Made by a program: the position numbers and the translations under genes. From positions 83,501-147,500 of the forward strand of contig JAXRKP010000817.1 of the NCBI GenBank assembly GCA_037039925.1: a stretch of 64,000 nucleotides of DNA, given 5' to 3'. This document shows, piece by piece, positions 13,830 to 27,400 of this stretch (its first letter is position 1; every line of letters begins with the position of its first letter). Source of the stretch: Doris montereyensis. Its lineage: Eukaryota > Mollusca > Gastropoda > Nudibranchia > Dorididae. The notes beneath the pieces were generated by a model that did not search any database, was not told where the DNA came from, and was given only the letters and a program-made list of their open reading frames with translations.

Positions 13830-14105
13830 TAAATAGATTGATTGAATTGAATGATCATTATGATAAAATTGGTCCATCATTTGATTGACGTGATTGATCA
13901 TAATTGTGATTGAATTAATTGATCATTTGTTTGAATTGATTGATTGTATGATTGAACTGATTGCTTGTATGGTTGAATTGATTGATCATATGGTTGAATT
14001 GATTGGTCATAGATTGAATTGATTAAACGTATGATTGAATTAATTGATCATATGATTGATGAGTTGACTGATCATGTCATTGCATTAGTTGATCGTGTGA
14101 TTGCT
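13830..14105 (+). repeat. Degenerate ATTGATT-type minisatellite
   Basis: Repeated 'gaattgattgatcatatg'-like units of roughly 30 bp with many substitutions (variants gatcatatgattga, gattgtatgattgaa, gatcatgtcattg). Confidence 0.8.
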
Positions 14106-14917
14106 AGATCCCAAAACCCTTTTTATAGTAGGAATAATGTGTCCATCTGAACCATGACATGTTATTGTTATGTTTTTAGCATTCCATCACCTTGCCTCGT
14201 GTATCCTTATTAGCATGGAGATCTTACCAGTAGAAGCAAGTTGTGAAATAGTTGGTAGCTTCTCTAACTTTCTAAATTCTTGCTGTGGTCAAATTTATTT
14301 GTTGTCTTGCTTTTACTTTTACTCAGCATGACATGACCAGAATGAGCTAACTTTGAATTTGTTGTTTCTGTTTGTGTAACTACTAGTGCAAATTTTTTTT
14401 GTTACAGTTTTTTTCAAAATTATTTCCTTTTTATTATATTGTGCTGCTTCATGTTAAAAGTTATTTCACTTTTCATCCCTCTGTTCGTTTGTTAAAATTG
14501 AAATTGGAGTTCAATTTATTATAAATAATATTTGAATTGATTTTGCCTTTACTCTCCTGGTTGTGTTTTTGGACTTGGGAGGTGGGGTGTTGAGTGTTTT
14601 GTTTTTTTTTTTAGTCATATTATCGTTAATTGATATAGACTTTTGTTGCTGTGGGCAGTTTTAATTGGGGGGGGGGGGGGGGGTTGTCATATCATTGTTT
14701 GATACCATGTCTCTTCATATCTCTCATTATCTCATGTTTCTATTCTGCAAGAATTCCCTTTGTATTGATGAACTCAAAGGGCGGATCATTCAACAGTACA
14801 CAATGAATGAGATTACCCTATAATAAAAATGCTTCTGGTCATTGTAGTCTGAGAGATAATATCCAAGACCACCATCGCCACATTTAAATTTGATCAAAAT
14901 CGGTCAATTATTCCCGG

Positions 14918-15155
14918 GTGTTCCTGTTAGATCCTACTACTACTCTTTCACATGTCTTTTTATCTTGCTGTCCTCTCATAACTCACCCTTAGATCACTCG
15001 TATGATGGACAGGGTAAATTTCATCGAAACAAACTTATCTCACCCTGATATCACCATATATATAGTGGAGGGGTCAAATTGCAATCAAACAAACAAATTC
15101 TCTTTAATTCACCCTGACATTGGTGGATGTGATAAATATGCAATGAAGCAAACAC
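14918..15155 (+). repeat. Repeat C copy with triplicated 3' module
   Basis: A full copy ('gttagatcctactactactc', 'tcttgctgtcctctcataac', 'gatcactcgtatgatggaca') is followed by two more 3' modules: 'caccctgatatcaccatata' with 'gtggaggggtcaaattgcaa', and 'aattcaccctgacattggtg' with 'aatgaagcaaac'. The last ends about 190 bp before the first SMARCD exon found. Confidence 0.65.
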
Positions 15156-15342
15156 CCATACGTCCTTAAAATCTTTACTTCAGATTGTTCCTTCTTTTTT
15201 CTTTATATTCGTCTTGTACCCATCACTTTAGGTGTAATTTGAGAGTGATTTCAAGCACTTTTGGGCTTTTGAAAGTTTTTTTGTTTTTAATTGATCAGGG
15301 GTAATGTGAATTCTAATGTACACATTCTGTTTTCCTTTGCAG

Positions 15343-15443
15343 GCATGCCGGCGGGAATGCCACCACCACCCCAGGGAGTCCAAACGGTTGACAGGAAAGC
15401 GATCAGCCATGCATGATTCCAGGTCGTCACAGCAGCTGAAGCC
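15343..15443 (+). CDS. SMARCD1: SMARCD exon A (first one recognised)
   Basis: Acceptor ...tttcctttgcag, donor gtaagt. It starts in a Pro-rich frame ([15 protein letters not shown]) and ends in another frame ([17 protein letters not shown]) that joins exon B in phase. One extra base around 15388-15394 would explain the switch. Confidence 0.65.
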
Positions 15444-18400
15444 GTAAGTCTTGCCTCTGAACTCGTTCTTGACAGTGATTTTGATTATATGACAAAATGT
15501 TCTCCTGCTTTATTATAAATCCAGGTTCACCGTAAGCAGTGTGATATGTTAGGCTTGGCCAAGGCGTTTTGAATTTTGGCCATACAGTTCTTGTAGTGAG
15601 ATGGACCAAGAAGGGTTTTTTATTTGTACACTGTGACTTTGTGTACCAAGGATTATTATGGAGTTTAATAAGGGTGTTGTCATCATCATCAAAGCCCTCC
15701 GCCCCTACTAGAGTATAGGCCACGAACACAACACTTTTCCACTTAGTCCTGTCCTTCGCCAGCTTTTTCAGATTCATGCAGGTGTTTCTGTATCTCCACT
15801 GCCTTTCATTCAACCTCTTAAAGAAGCTCCTGCATCTCCCAAGGGATTTGAAAGATTTGTGCTTGTGCGTGTTTCTGTAACCAATACGGTTTTTACAAGG
15901 TGAGGTGGCTAACCTTACGCCCAACCCCCAACCTGGAGGGCCGGGTGACTTTTTTCAGGAGCCTCAACCTGAAGGGGCCGTTTCGTCGCCTCTAACGGCA
16001 CTCAGGGTCACGTTGGAAGCATTCTTTCATACAACACCCCTACCCACAAGATAGTTATGCATTGTACAGCATGTGAAATTATTCTTGAAATTGAGACCCA
16101 AAGAAAGTGCTGGGAACTTGGTGGTTGACGTCGAAGGTTCATCTTTGAAGGTTACTGTTAGCCATTTCTACCACTACCTTAGACGTTGCTTTAAAGTACC
16201 ACTATATGTAAATGTTAACAAAGAAAAAGCATTTTATGGTTTGGATGGTGTTTTAGTTTTTGTTTTGTAATTTCACACTATGCTTCAAACGGTGAGAATC
16301 AACCACTGAACATCACCACAGTGAGATTCGAACATCAGATGAGAATAATGAACATTCTATTTCTTTCTGTTCTCTCAATTGGTTTGTGACCAGTGTCTAT
16401 AAATATGATGAGGAGAGTGGGCTGGATTGTTTGGAGTTTTTGTCTTTAAAAGACTGTCAGTGTAAATGTTTTCGTGAAAGGAGTTTTCATTTTTGTTGGC
16501 TTGTTTACAATATCTGCCTAAACAGTTGTATTTGAAATGACGAAAAGAAAAGCATCGAATCTGACAATGGGATTTTCTACACACATATTATACCTTATGA
16601 TGTATTGAGCCTTCGGGAGACATCAAAAAGCAGCCTCTGAGGCGAGAACTGGGGGTATAAACAAAATAGTCATTACATAAAGCTTATTGGCCAGAATTTT
16701 ATTTAAGCCTAGTGCTCAAACTCAAAATGGGAAGGAGGAGGACACATATGAAAGAGGAGAAAGAACGAAGGCAGTGCACTTTTTAAAATAAAATTTCACC
16801 CCCTTTTCTCTTCCTATTGATTACAATTGCATCAAACACAATTATTATTGTAAAAAGATATTCTGCCTTATTCAGTTTTAATCCAATCCGTCATTGATGA
16901 AAACTTGCTTATAGTTCACATATATTATGTTGATGCCTTTCATCTAGTCAAGATGTTTCAACAATGGGGACTGGTCTGGAAATGTTGCATGCCGATGCAA
17001 ACTGATGTATGTCAGTCGCCTCATTCAACTGGGGGGTGTCTGGCATCGACATCAAAGAGCTTGGCGCTAGCTCGTCGTGACCTAGCGCTAGCATAAATTC
17101 TAAGCCTATAACATGGTGTACATGTCCCTGATAGAGAGAAATACAGCATTGCCGATAAGAATTTGATTTTTCGTTTTATTGCGTTGAGTTTAGCAGACCA
17201 TTTAGCCTTCAGGCGAAATAAAAACCAACCTCTTAGCCAGGCTGAAAAGTTTTGAAGCAGCCTTTTAGGCATGATAATTAAAGAGGAAAATATCCACTAC
17301 TCGCAAAAACTAGCCTGTTAGGTGGAGACCTTTGTGCTTTTATATTTCTGCTATTTGTGTAATATATGATTTGATCAGTGATCATTTGCATCTCGCATTT
17401 ACTATGCATCAATACCTGATTGAAACTATTCTTTTATTGTGTACGTCATGGAAATCAGAATGTCATTGTCTTTTGAAGGTAGATAATTTGAAAAATCTTT
17501 GTGTTTTATTTATGTACGTCCACACAAGAAGAAGAAACAAATTTCTCACGCCTTTCATTGCATTTTTCTTTCAAAATAATTTTCTCCTCTGGTCTTTATC
17601 TCTCTTGAACAGGAAAAGGAAGAAAAAGATTGCTGACAAGATTCTACCACAGAGAGTAAGTTTTACCCATTGCTGTAAAAACTTTAACTGTAGCAGTTGT
17701 CATTGTCAATTTTTACATGGAATTTGTAACCTGTCTTGGAGATTTTTTTTTTCAACATTTTCTTTTACACACAAAAATGGAAGAATTAGTCTTTCTTTGA
17801 AACATACATTTATATATGCCAAGTTTGTTACGTGGCTTTTCCTCTAATGTGGGGGGGGGGGGGGGGCAGTTGGTACTGGTAAGTTTTCATTCTTTTTTCT
17901 CACTCTTTTACGTCTCTTTAATCTTGCTGTTTGCTTTTTGTCTTTGTGAACATTGCAGGTGAGAGATCTGGTGCCCGAGTCCCAGGCTTACATGGACCTC
18001 TTGGCCTTCGAAAGGAAGTTGGATGCTACCATCATGCGTAAACGACTTGACATTCAAGAAGTTCTCAAAAGACCCATGAAGGTTGGTAGCTTTGTTCATG
18101 CATTGCCATTGGCATTAGGTTACAAAATGATTTGTTTTTAAACCCTAAAAAAGAAACCAATAATATCCTGAAATAAAGCTGTCACTTAGGAAGGAGATCA
18201 GTCTTTTCTTCTCATGTCCATGGTAATATCAGTCATGGGTCTATCTAAGACTGTCAATCATGACCGCTCATCAGTCTTTGTTGCTGCGGACGAAAGGCAT
18301 TGGTGGATTGCCAGCCCTTAGCCTCTCCTCCATCACCTTTCCTCCCAACTGTTCACCTTCTAATTTGTGCTTTTTACCCTATTTTTGTCCGGTCACAAGT

Positions 18401-21400
18401 TATTCCTTATCATAATTTATATTTTTCAAATAATGTTATTTCTCTTGGTGGTGACTTGGTTGACTTCAAGCGAATTCAAATTTTTGGGGATTGGCTTCCA
18501 CACCAAGTGAAGGTTGCTCACTTTCACCTATGATATCAGTGTATTGTTCAGTCATCAAGTAGACCTACCTTGTTACTGTTAGGCTGTTGCCTTGCGCTCT
18601 AACAATCTGAATGGTGGCTTCTTTTAGAAACTGATTTTCACACAATCAGAATACTGTAATGCAAAGCACTGGATGCTACCCTAATTATTGTCTTGCTTTT
18701 GTTACTGTACCAAAAGTTGTTCAACAAAAGGTCACAGAGGACAAGACTGAGATTAATCAAATATAACGGAGGGTGCAATCTGTAGTAAGAGAGTTCTGTT
18801 TCTCGTAGTGGAGCTTATGCTATAACCCCCCCCCCCCCCCATATTTTTTTCTCCCTAACATTCGTTCATTATTTTTGTTTCAATTGCAGTTCGCAATTCC
18901 GCATGAGAGTCTTTGTGTTTTAGTTAGAAGAATTTGTAGAGACCTGATATGTCTATATTTTTTGTTAGGTGAACATGAACATTACATCTATTATTTTTAA
19001 GCTACGGTATTGAATGTTTAGATTATCAATTTGCTTTTCTGTTCTTTTTTGTGCGATCAAATTCAGTATTATGTTTCTTTTCTCTTCTGTCTATCTTTTA
19101 CAGCAAAAGAGGAAATTAAGAATCTTCATTTCAAACACATTTTTCCCTCCAAAAGAAGCTGAGGTGAGTAAACTTTCCATTTTTTTTTTGCTTTCCCATT
19201 TTCAATTTCAAGCTCTTTGTTCTGACATTACAATTTTAATTTTTAATGAACGTTTTGAAAGTATTGATCTTAATTAAGCAGTAGTTCTTAACCAGGGTTC
19301 AATGAGTCAGTCTAAGGGCTCAACAGATATCAAGACACACACAGTCACATATATGTGTCCCCGTTATTTTTCAATTAAGAATGGAACTTGCGGGGATCAG
19401 TGCACCCAACAAGGTTAAGAACCATCGATCAGGATTTTTTCTTTTTTGAGATTTGCAAACTATGACCTAAACATCTTTGAAAAATGAATTCTCATTCATG
19501 GAAAGGAGCAAAGAGAATGTTTCTTTAAACATATGTTTTATTAGTTTTATGATTTCCTTCTAAAATTTCGGTTTCTCACCTCTTTCAATATCTTATCTTT
19601 TCTTGTAACACATTACTCGCCTTGTTTGAAGATTTGTGTGCTTTGCTGTTATTTGAGGGTTGTTTTTGTTTTCTTATTATGTTTTTTAGGGGATCGGGAG
19701 GGTTTTTAACTATTTTTGTCTCCTGTTACATCCAGTTTTCAACGTTATCCCATTGCATTTCAGGATGGAGAGGAGTCTGTGCCATCATGGGAACTGAGAG
19801 TTGAAGGTCGTTTGTTGGAAGATGTGAGTGGCCATTGTAAAATTGATTTGAAATGATTACAATATTCGTAGTTTCCTACACTGAATTAATTTTTTGAGGG
19901 GAGGGGAGTGTGTTGGGTTTTTTTTGTTTTTTGTCAGAGTAGTGGAAGGGGGGGGGGGGGGGGGGGGTTGTGCACACACAAATATGTTCTTTGTGTGTTT
20001 TCAAGAATCTTTTACCTTGAAAAGAGATTATAGATGTGCAGGTTTAAGCCAATTGTGGACAGAAATTACTACTGTTTTGTTAAACGAATGTTGATTATTC
20101 AACAATCCTGGCTTTTCCTTTGACATTTAGTAGGACAAGTTGTTAAGCCTTTTATTAACTTTTGAAAATGTTTCTTTCCACATATCAGGCGGCATCAGCG
20201 AAGATCAGTGACAGCAATAGGATAAAAAGAAAGTTCTCGTCTTTTTCAAATCTTTGGTCATAGAGCTGGACAAAGAGTTGTATGGGTTAGACAATCACCT
20301 AGTAGAGGTAATTGTATTGTTTGGATTGACTATTTTAAGACATGTTGACATTTTTAGTAAAGTAACAATTGAAAGGGTCATTTCTACAGTGTGCATAATT
20401 GTGACAATTATGCCATTTAGAGAAAAGAAACAAAAACCATGGACTTTGGCACTCTTGGCTTTGTGAAGTCCAAATTTCAAACGGCTGTAAACGTGATGTA
20501 TTTTCATCATATCATTTTCACACTTTTCCTGTAGCATGATTTCCATTTATTCCCTAGGATTATCTCTCTGTCTCGTTGTTCACGAAAATGGACATAGGCA
20601 CACTATTGAACTGACCCCTTCAATTTAAAAAAAAAAAAAAGAATAAAATGTGAATATAAATAAAATGAAAAAAAAAACAAATAATGATAAACAATAAACT
20701 GAACCCTGTAAACATAACTAGAGTAGACTAAACATTCTCTTGTTTTACTTCAGTTTTCTTTTTGTCTTATAATTTTACTGCATCATAAAGTTTTACTGCT
20801 TTTGTAAAAAGAAATAAAAAGAATTGACATCATTGCCTAGTCACTGACTGCTCTAGTAGCTTGGTTAGTTCTTGACAAGATTTTAATATATATATAGCTG
20901 TTTTTATATGTTGATTGATTTGTGGCTCGTTTCGTACTTTGTCTTTGTTGACCATAATACTTGGGCGATGGATGGGCATTGCTGTGTGCTGGTTGGTTCT
21001 ACTTATTCCTTTTTCCTCTTTTTTTTATTAAAATCTCTCTCATTCTCATTGCTTTTTTTCTGTTAATTCACCCTGAGGTCATCGCATATGATGGATGGGG
21101 TGAGTTTAAATGAAACCATGCCCATAGCGCATCAAGCTGCGCTCTGTCAAATGTTTTCACGAAGTATGAAGTCTTAGTATTTTCTGTGTGAAAAGACATC
21201 ACATTCACAATTATCATTAGCTTCAGGATTTAAAGTTGTAAGAATTAGTAAGATCGTGCAGGATGTTTTTCATTTTTTCTTTTCCAGTGGCATCGCACAG
21301 CAAATACACAGGAGACAGATGGATTTCAAGTTCGGCGACCAGGAGACCAGAACGTCAAGTGTAAAGTTTTACTCATGCTCGACTACCAGGTATGTAATAG

Positions 21401-24400
21401 TGTTCATCACCTGCTTTAATCGTATTTTGTCTTAATGAACAAGACAGGACATTTTTGTTTTATCTTTAAAGATATGATTTCTTACGAAAATAAACATCAA
21501 AATAATCTTTTTGTAATATCATTACTATATCAAATTCATGAGTAAAAACTTACAATACATCCAGAATCTTGTCTTTGGGAGATTTTTAATAGTCAAACAC
21601 AATTAATTTTTGAATAGCATTATTCCATCTTTATAATTTTACTTCCTTTTTTTTCTTTTTTTTTTTTTTTTTTTTTTGGGGGGGGTGGTTTCTGTCGTTC
21701 TGCTTCCTTGAGCTTAAGAAATTATGTACACCGTCAGTGTTTGTTTTTGTAAGCAAAAGCAATCATATCCATGTACTGTAAGACTGTAGCAATAGAGTTA
21801 AACACGATTCAAATTGTAATGACTCACTTCTTGTGCCCTCCCACCGCCACCAGCCCCTGCAATACAAACTGGACCACCGCCTGGCTCGCCTGCTTGGCAT
21901 CCACACCCAAACCCGCCCCTTCATCATCTGCGCCCTCTGGCAGTACATCAAAACTCACAAGCTACAGGACAGTCATGAACGGGAATACATCAACTGCGAC
22001 AAATATTTTGAACAGGTCTGTTTGGCTGTATGATTGGAACATAAATGCATTTAGATTTGATTTATGCTTGAACCCATTGTGTTCATTAAAAACATGTTGA
22101 TATAAGGGGGAGTTTCTTAGCATTTGTCGTACGTACATTTCCCGGAAACCCACATTGTTTTCTGCCAGGGAAATTTCAGTCATCACCCTCAGGAGGTGTT
22201 GGCAATCATGGCCTTCTCTGCACATCTTTGTTTTCAGTTGCTCTGATAGTTGTGATATTTCCTGATGTTTTCAGCCATGTTGAGACTTCGTCGAGGATCT
22301 TCGTTCTTTGTCACCTGTCACTTCTTTTCCGTTGACCTTTCCTATTATTAATTCAATGTTTATAAAGCCAGCTCGTCTCATGCCATGACCAATGAATCAA
22401 TGAATGTGGTTTGTCTTTGAATCCTGATTTTATTGTGATCATTCTCCCCTGTGTTTGTTTCTACCATTACCTCCTCACTTTAATTTTGAACTCTGCTGTC
22501 TGTGGGATTTTCAGCATCCATCTTAACCCTATGAGCCCCGATTCCCGCTATAGCGGGAATTCCATTCAGAACTCTATGCCGGATTCCCGCTGAAGCGAGA
22601 TAAAGGACTATCAAGTATATTGGGGTGTAACCATAAAAAAACGTATGGAATGACTTCAGTTTCAGTTGTAAGCTAGAGTTATAGTTCTTGGCTAATGTCT
22701 GGCTCCATTGCAGTCACTTTCTTTGTCAAAGAATAGCAAAAACTCATCATGAAACGAACGAGTTGTGAGCCATCCACTCCATCTGGCAAACGCTCTTGCA
22801 TTCAGGGATTCAGTGGAACAAGCTTTAGATAACATTCTAGATTCAGATGAAGAGGAGCTTGATTTTGGTCAGGAATACCCTGACAGTGATCTAGAGTCAG
22901 TCCATGTTACTGCTGATAGTGAAGAATCCGATAATGAGCATGAAGACAGTGATGTGGATAGATCTAGATCTAGATCTAGACCTGTATCAAATGATGCACT
23001 TCAACCCACACAAACCTTTGCAAGAAATACCTGTGTGTGAAAAGAGGGTCAACATGCTGGGCAGCATGGCATGAAAAAGCAAGAATATTGGCACTAGCAT
23101 AAAGGAGACCTTCATTTTATCTTCCCCTAAAAGATAAATAGTGTAAATCATATGTTTTTTATGCAATTAATTTTTTTGTGAGACCTATGTAATTTTAGGT
23201 GTTTTTGCTCAGGAGCTCAGGCACAGGGTTGGATAGGGTCAGGGGGCCAGGGCTCATAGGGTTAAACACCAGACTTTGAAGCGCCATAACATTTGTCGAA
23301 AAGTGAAGGGATGGTTTCTGCCTCAAGCTATTTCTAGTACTCATGAATCACAAATATAGCATCAGTGGACGGGTGGTTAGGCTGCCGGACTTGAGATCAT
23401 GGGGTCCTTGGTTCGAATCCTGGCAAAGCTAGGCCCAACGTTCCTTGGGAACGACATTTAACACACATTTTCCCCACTTTGACCCAGGTGCAAATGCATT
23501 AGTTTTGGGACTAAAAACCTGCGACAGATTAAGGTCCTGTCCAGGAGGTGATTATTCAATACCTGTTCTGCTTCGTGCCATGGAAACTGGGATAAGCTTT
23601 GGCTCCATGGGTCATCATGGCCTGGGAGGAATTTTACTTATTGTACCATGTATGACAAGTAGTAAATTTCTTTTCGACAGATATTTGAATGCAAGCGTAT
23701 GAAGTTTTCTGAAATCCCATCAAAGCTTCAGCCTCTCCTGATGCCAGCAGACCCCATCGTTATTCACCATGTTGTCACGTAAGCTCTTTTTTATCTATTT
23801 CAAATTGTATACTACAGGACATTATTGACATCTGCTTTAGGTTCCAATTTCACTTGTTCTATGTATTGATCATGGTATAGATTATTTATTTTCCCTCTTT
23901 CAGCCATTTACCTGAACTTAGAATTAAGATCCCTATCATATTAAGAGGTTTGGCATGTATCTAGTCTTGTCAATGTAACATCGATTTATATTGCATTTTG
24001 ACATCCCTCCTGTTTTTATGGCAAATTTGGCATTTTCATTTCATGATAGTGATAGTCAGAAGAAAGATTGATGGGTTGTGTTTTTTTTCTCACCATGACA
24101 CATTTAGGTGTGATGAATGCATTGTACTGGGATGTATTTGGGAAATGTGTATGGGTTAGAGATACAGATTCTTTCGTCTTTTTTTCCTTGTGGACATTTC
24201 TTGTATTCCTGGGATGGCCCAGAGGCAAAGACGTCAGCCTCTCAACCAAAGGTCGTGAGTTTGTGTTCTGTCGGAAACAGATGATAAAAAGGAGGTCTCA
24301 TGTGCAGATTATATCGCTCAATACATTGAATATCCCTTAGCTGCTTACAGGGCAGCGTGGGCAAAAGAAAATTTCATTCTACCAAAAACCCTGAGATCAG

Positions 24401-27400
24401 TTAAATTGTGGATGTGGGTAAGATCAAATAAATTTTAATCTTATATTCCTTTAATCCATGTTTCTTCTCATTTTTTTCTTCCTCCAAATTTAGTGTGGAA
24501 GGTCCTGATGCCAAGAAGACAGCCTGTTACGACATTGATGTCGATGTAGTAAGATTCTTTAATCCTTTCTTTTAAAATATTCTTTAATAAAGAAACTACT
24601 TCATAGTTAAAATATTATTTTTTCTTGGGTGTTTTTTTTTTGTAACTCAAAGCTTAGTATACAAGTAACAAATAGTCCATTGTTTTTTTTTACTTTCCAA
24701 TTATCATCTAATGTATTGTACAGTTATTCAAAGCTTTGTATACAAGCAACAGCTAGTTTGTTGTTTTTTTTTTACTATCCAGTTACCATCTAATCTATTG
24801 TACAGCTTTTCAAAGCTTCACATACAAGTAACAGCTAGTTTTGTTTTTTTACTATCCAGTAACCATCTAATCTATTGTACAGCTTTTCAAAGCTTCACAT
24901 ACAAGTAACAGCTAGTTTTGTTTTTTTTTACTATCCAGTTACCATCTAATCTATTGTACAGCTTTTCAAAGTTTTTTAACAGCTAGTTTTGTTTTTTTAC
25001 TATCCAGTTACCATCTAATCTATAAAAGTAACAGCTAGTTTTTTTTTTCCAGTTACCATCTAATCTATTGTTTTTCAAAGTTTCATATAAAAGTAACAGC
25101 AGTTACCACCTAATCTATTGTACAGCTTCCCATTTATTCAGTAGTCAATTTCCTTTCCTAAAAATCAACACCGCTGAAAAACCCATCCAAAACAGCAAAA
25201 CTTATTAGTAGAAAGATAGACAAACAGTAGGTAAAACACATAGAATGGTGAGAGGTAGATAGGGATTTTGCTGAGATATTTAGAATGCTGGAGATTAAGA
25301 GAGGCCATCTGTGCTTATGTTTCAAATTGTGCTATGTGTCTCATTCCAGGACGACCCCTTGAAACAGCAAATGAACAACTTTGTCATGTCTCGCAAAACC
25401 AGACAGAAATTGCAAACTTGGACGCTAAGGGTGAGAAGACAGATAAAAGACACAAATTTCTTTCTCTTTGCTGGCATCGGCGGTGGAATTGTTAGGCTGC
25501 TGGACTTTGGATCATGAGGTCCATGATTCGGATCTTGACAAAGCTAGGTCAGACGTTGTGTTCCTTAAGAAAGGCACCTAACACGCATTTTCATCACTCG
25601 ACCCATGTGCAAATGGGTACAAGCACTAGCTTAGAGGTAAAAGCCGGTGTCAGACTAGCATCTAGCATCCTGTTCAGGAGGGGATCATTATCCCCTGTTC
25701 CACTTCATGTCATAGAGCCCGGAATAAGCTCCGGCTCTATGGGCCGTAGTGGCCTCAAAGTAACTCTTATTGTTTACTTTTTGCTTCTCTTTGGATGTGG
25801 AATATTTTTCTGGTCTTTTCTTTTTTTCGTCAAGTTTTATCGAATGAATCATTTCTTCTTTATTATAATTTCTAGATATTGTCGTGAGGAATTGATTAGA
25901 CTTATATGCCCATTCCCTTTGAGGTGCATATTTTGTTTTGTTAGTAGCATAGAATTATTCCTTTATCAAGATTCAAATGGTTTTTGACCACAATAACAAA
26001 CTTCACCACATAATCAACCTAATTTTTTTTTATTATGTTAAAATTAAAATATACCTAAAAATGATAAATGTACTCTTACCATCTGACAGATTCATGAAAC
26101 AGTAGAGAACATAAATATGCTGAAGACACAAAGAGAATTCTTCCTTGGATTTGCGAAAGACCCCAGGAATTCATCTCCAACTTCCTCATTTCACAAACAA
26201 GAGATCTCAAGGTACGTTCTTTCAATCTGACTTGATGCTAAAATCACTTCTTCCCTGTTTCCCTTTCCCCAAAGAGAAAACTTCATCTCGTTGCTGGCGG
26301 TAGAAATTACTGCTAAATGAAATGGGAGAAATTAATTTAAAAGAACAAGTTTTAATTTACCATTTACGTCACTCACTGTGGAGGTCATGTGGTGTCGATG
26401 GTCGAGTAGTTAGGCTGCTGGACTGGGGATCATGAGGTCCCGGGTCTGAATCCTGATAAAGCAGCTAGGCTTAGCGTTGTTCTTTGGGAAAGACACTTAA
26501 CACGCATTTCCCCACTCAACTCAAGTGCAAATGGATACAAGCATTAACTTGGAAGTAGGAAAACCTGCGCCAGACTAGCGTCTGCCCAGGAGAGGATTAT
26601 TGTCACCTGTTCCGCTTCACGCTTTTGAAACCGGGATAAGCTCTGGCTATGGGTCAGTAACGGCCTTGAAGGAACTTTGCTTGATCTAAGGACTATGGAG
26701 GTCCTCGAGGACTACAATCGCGATATTTTTTATGCGTTTATTCTGTAGAATTGATCATCATGCACAATCTACAATAAAGAATTTTTCTCTTCAAACTTTT
26801 TTTTATCTTTACCACATTCCTTACATGATACGTTTCCATTGCGACAATTATTCTATCGTAGTTTATGTCTGTTTTCATAATTATAATGATAGTAAATTGG
26901 TTTAACAATGTGTTGCAAAGACTCAATAATAAAACAACGATTTTTTAATACATAAAATGGTTCAGAAATAGAATGAATTTTGTTATTTTTCCAGACCATG
27001 ACAGATGTTGTGGGCAATCCTGAAGAAGAGAAGAAGAGCCGAGTATTTCTACAAACCATGGGCTAACGAGGGAGTCAACCGCTATTTCTACTCTCTGGTA
27101 AGTTTTTCTTGTCGAACTACATTGAGTGTTTGTTGCACGGTCAAGTGTGGACAGCTGAGACCTGTTTGTTGGTTTCATTGAAATTTCCCTTGTTCACCGT
27201 GTACAGTTGATATCAGGGTGAATTCAGAGGAAACAAGGTCTATGTATAAATATATCAAAGAGTGAAAGGAAAGAAATGGGATAGCAACATGGCTCTTGAA
27301 TTCCTATACTCTCTGGTTGCATAGGTTTTTTCTGATGTTGAAAATGATCAAATTATGAAGGAATCACTACAAAATGACCTAGAATCAGATCTTGAAATGG

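Noticed and set aside
17332..17847. 171-codon plus-strand ORF
   Set aside because: It overlaps SMARCD exon B and continues into intron on both sides; only the exon part has family similarity.
23358..23440. Genuine tRNA genes at SINE heads
   Set aside because: Box B is good but the cloverleaf does not close, and the heads continue into shared SINE bodies.
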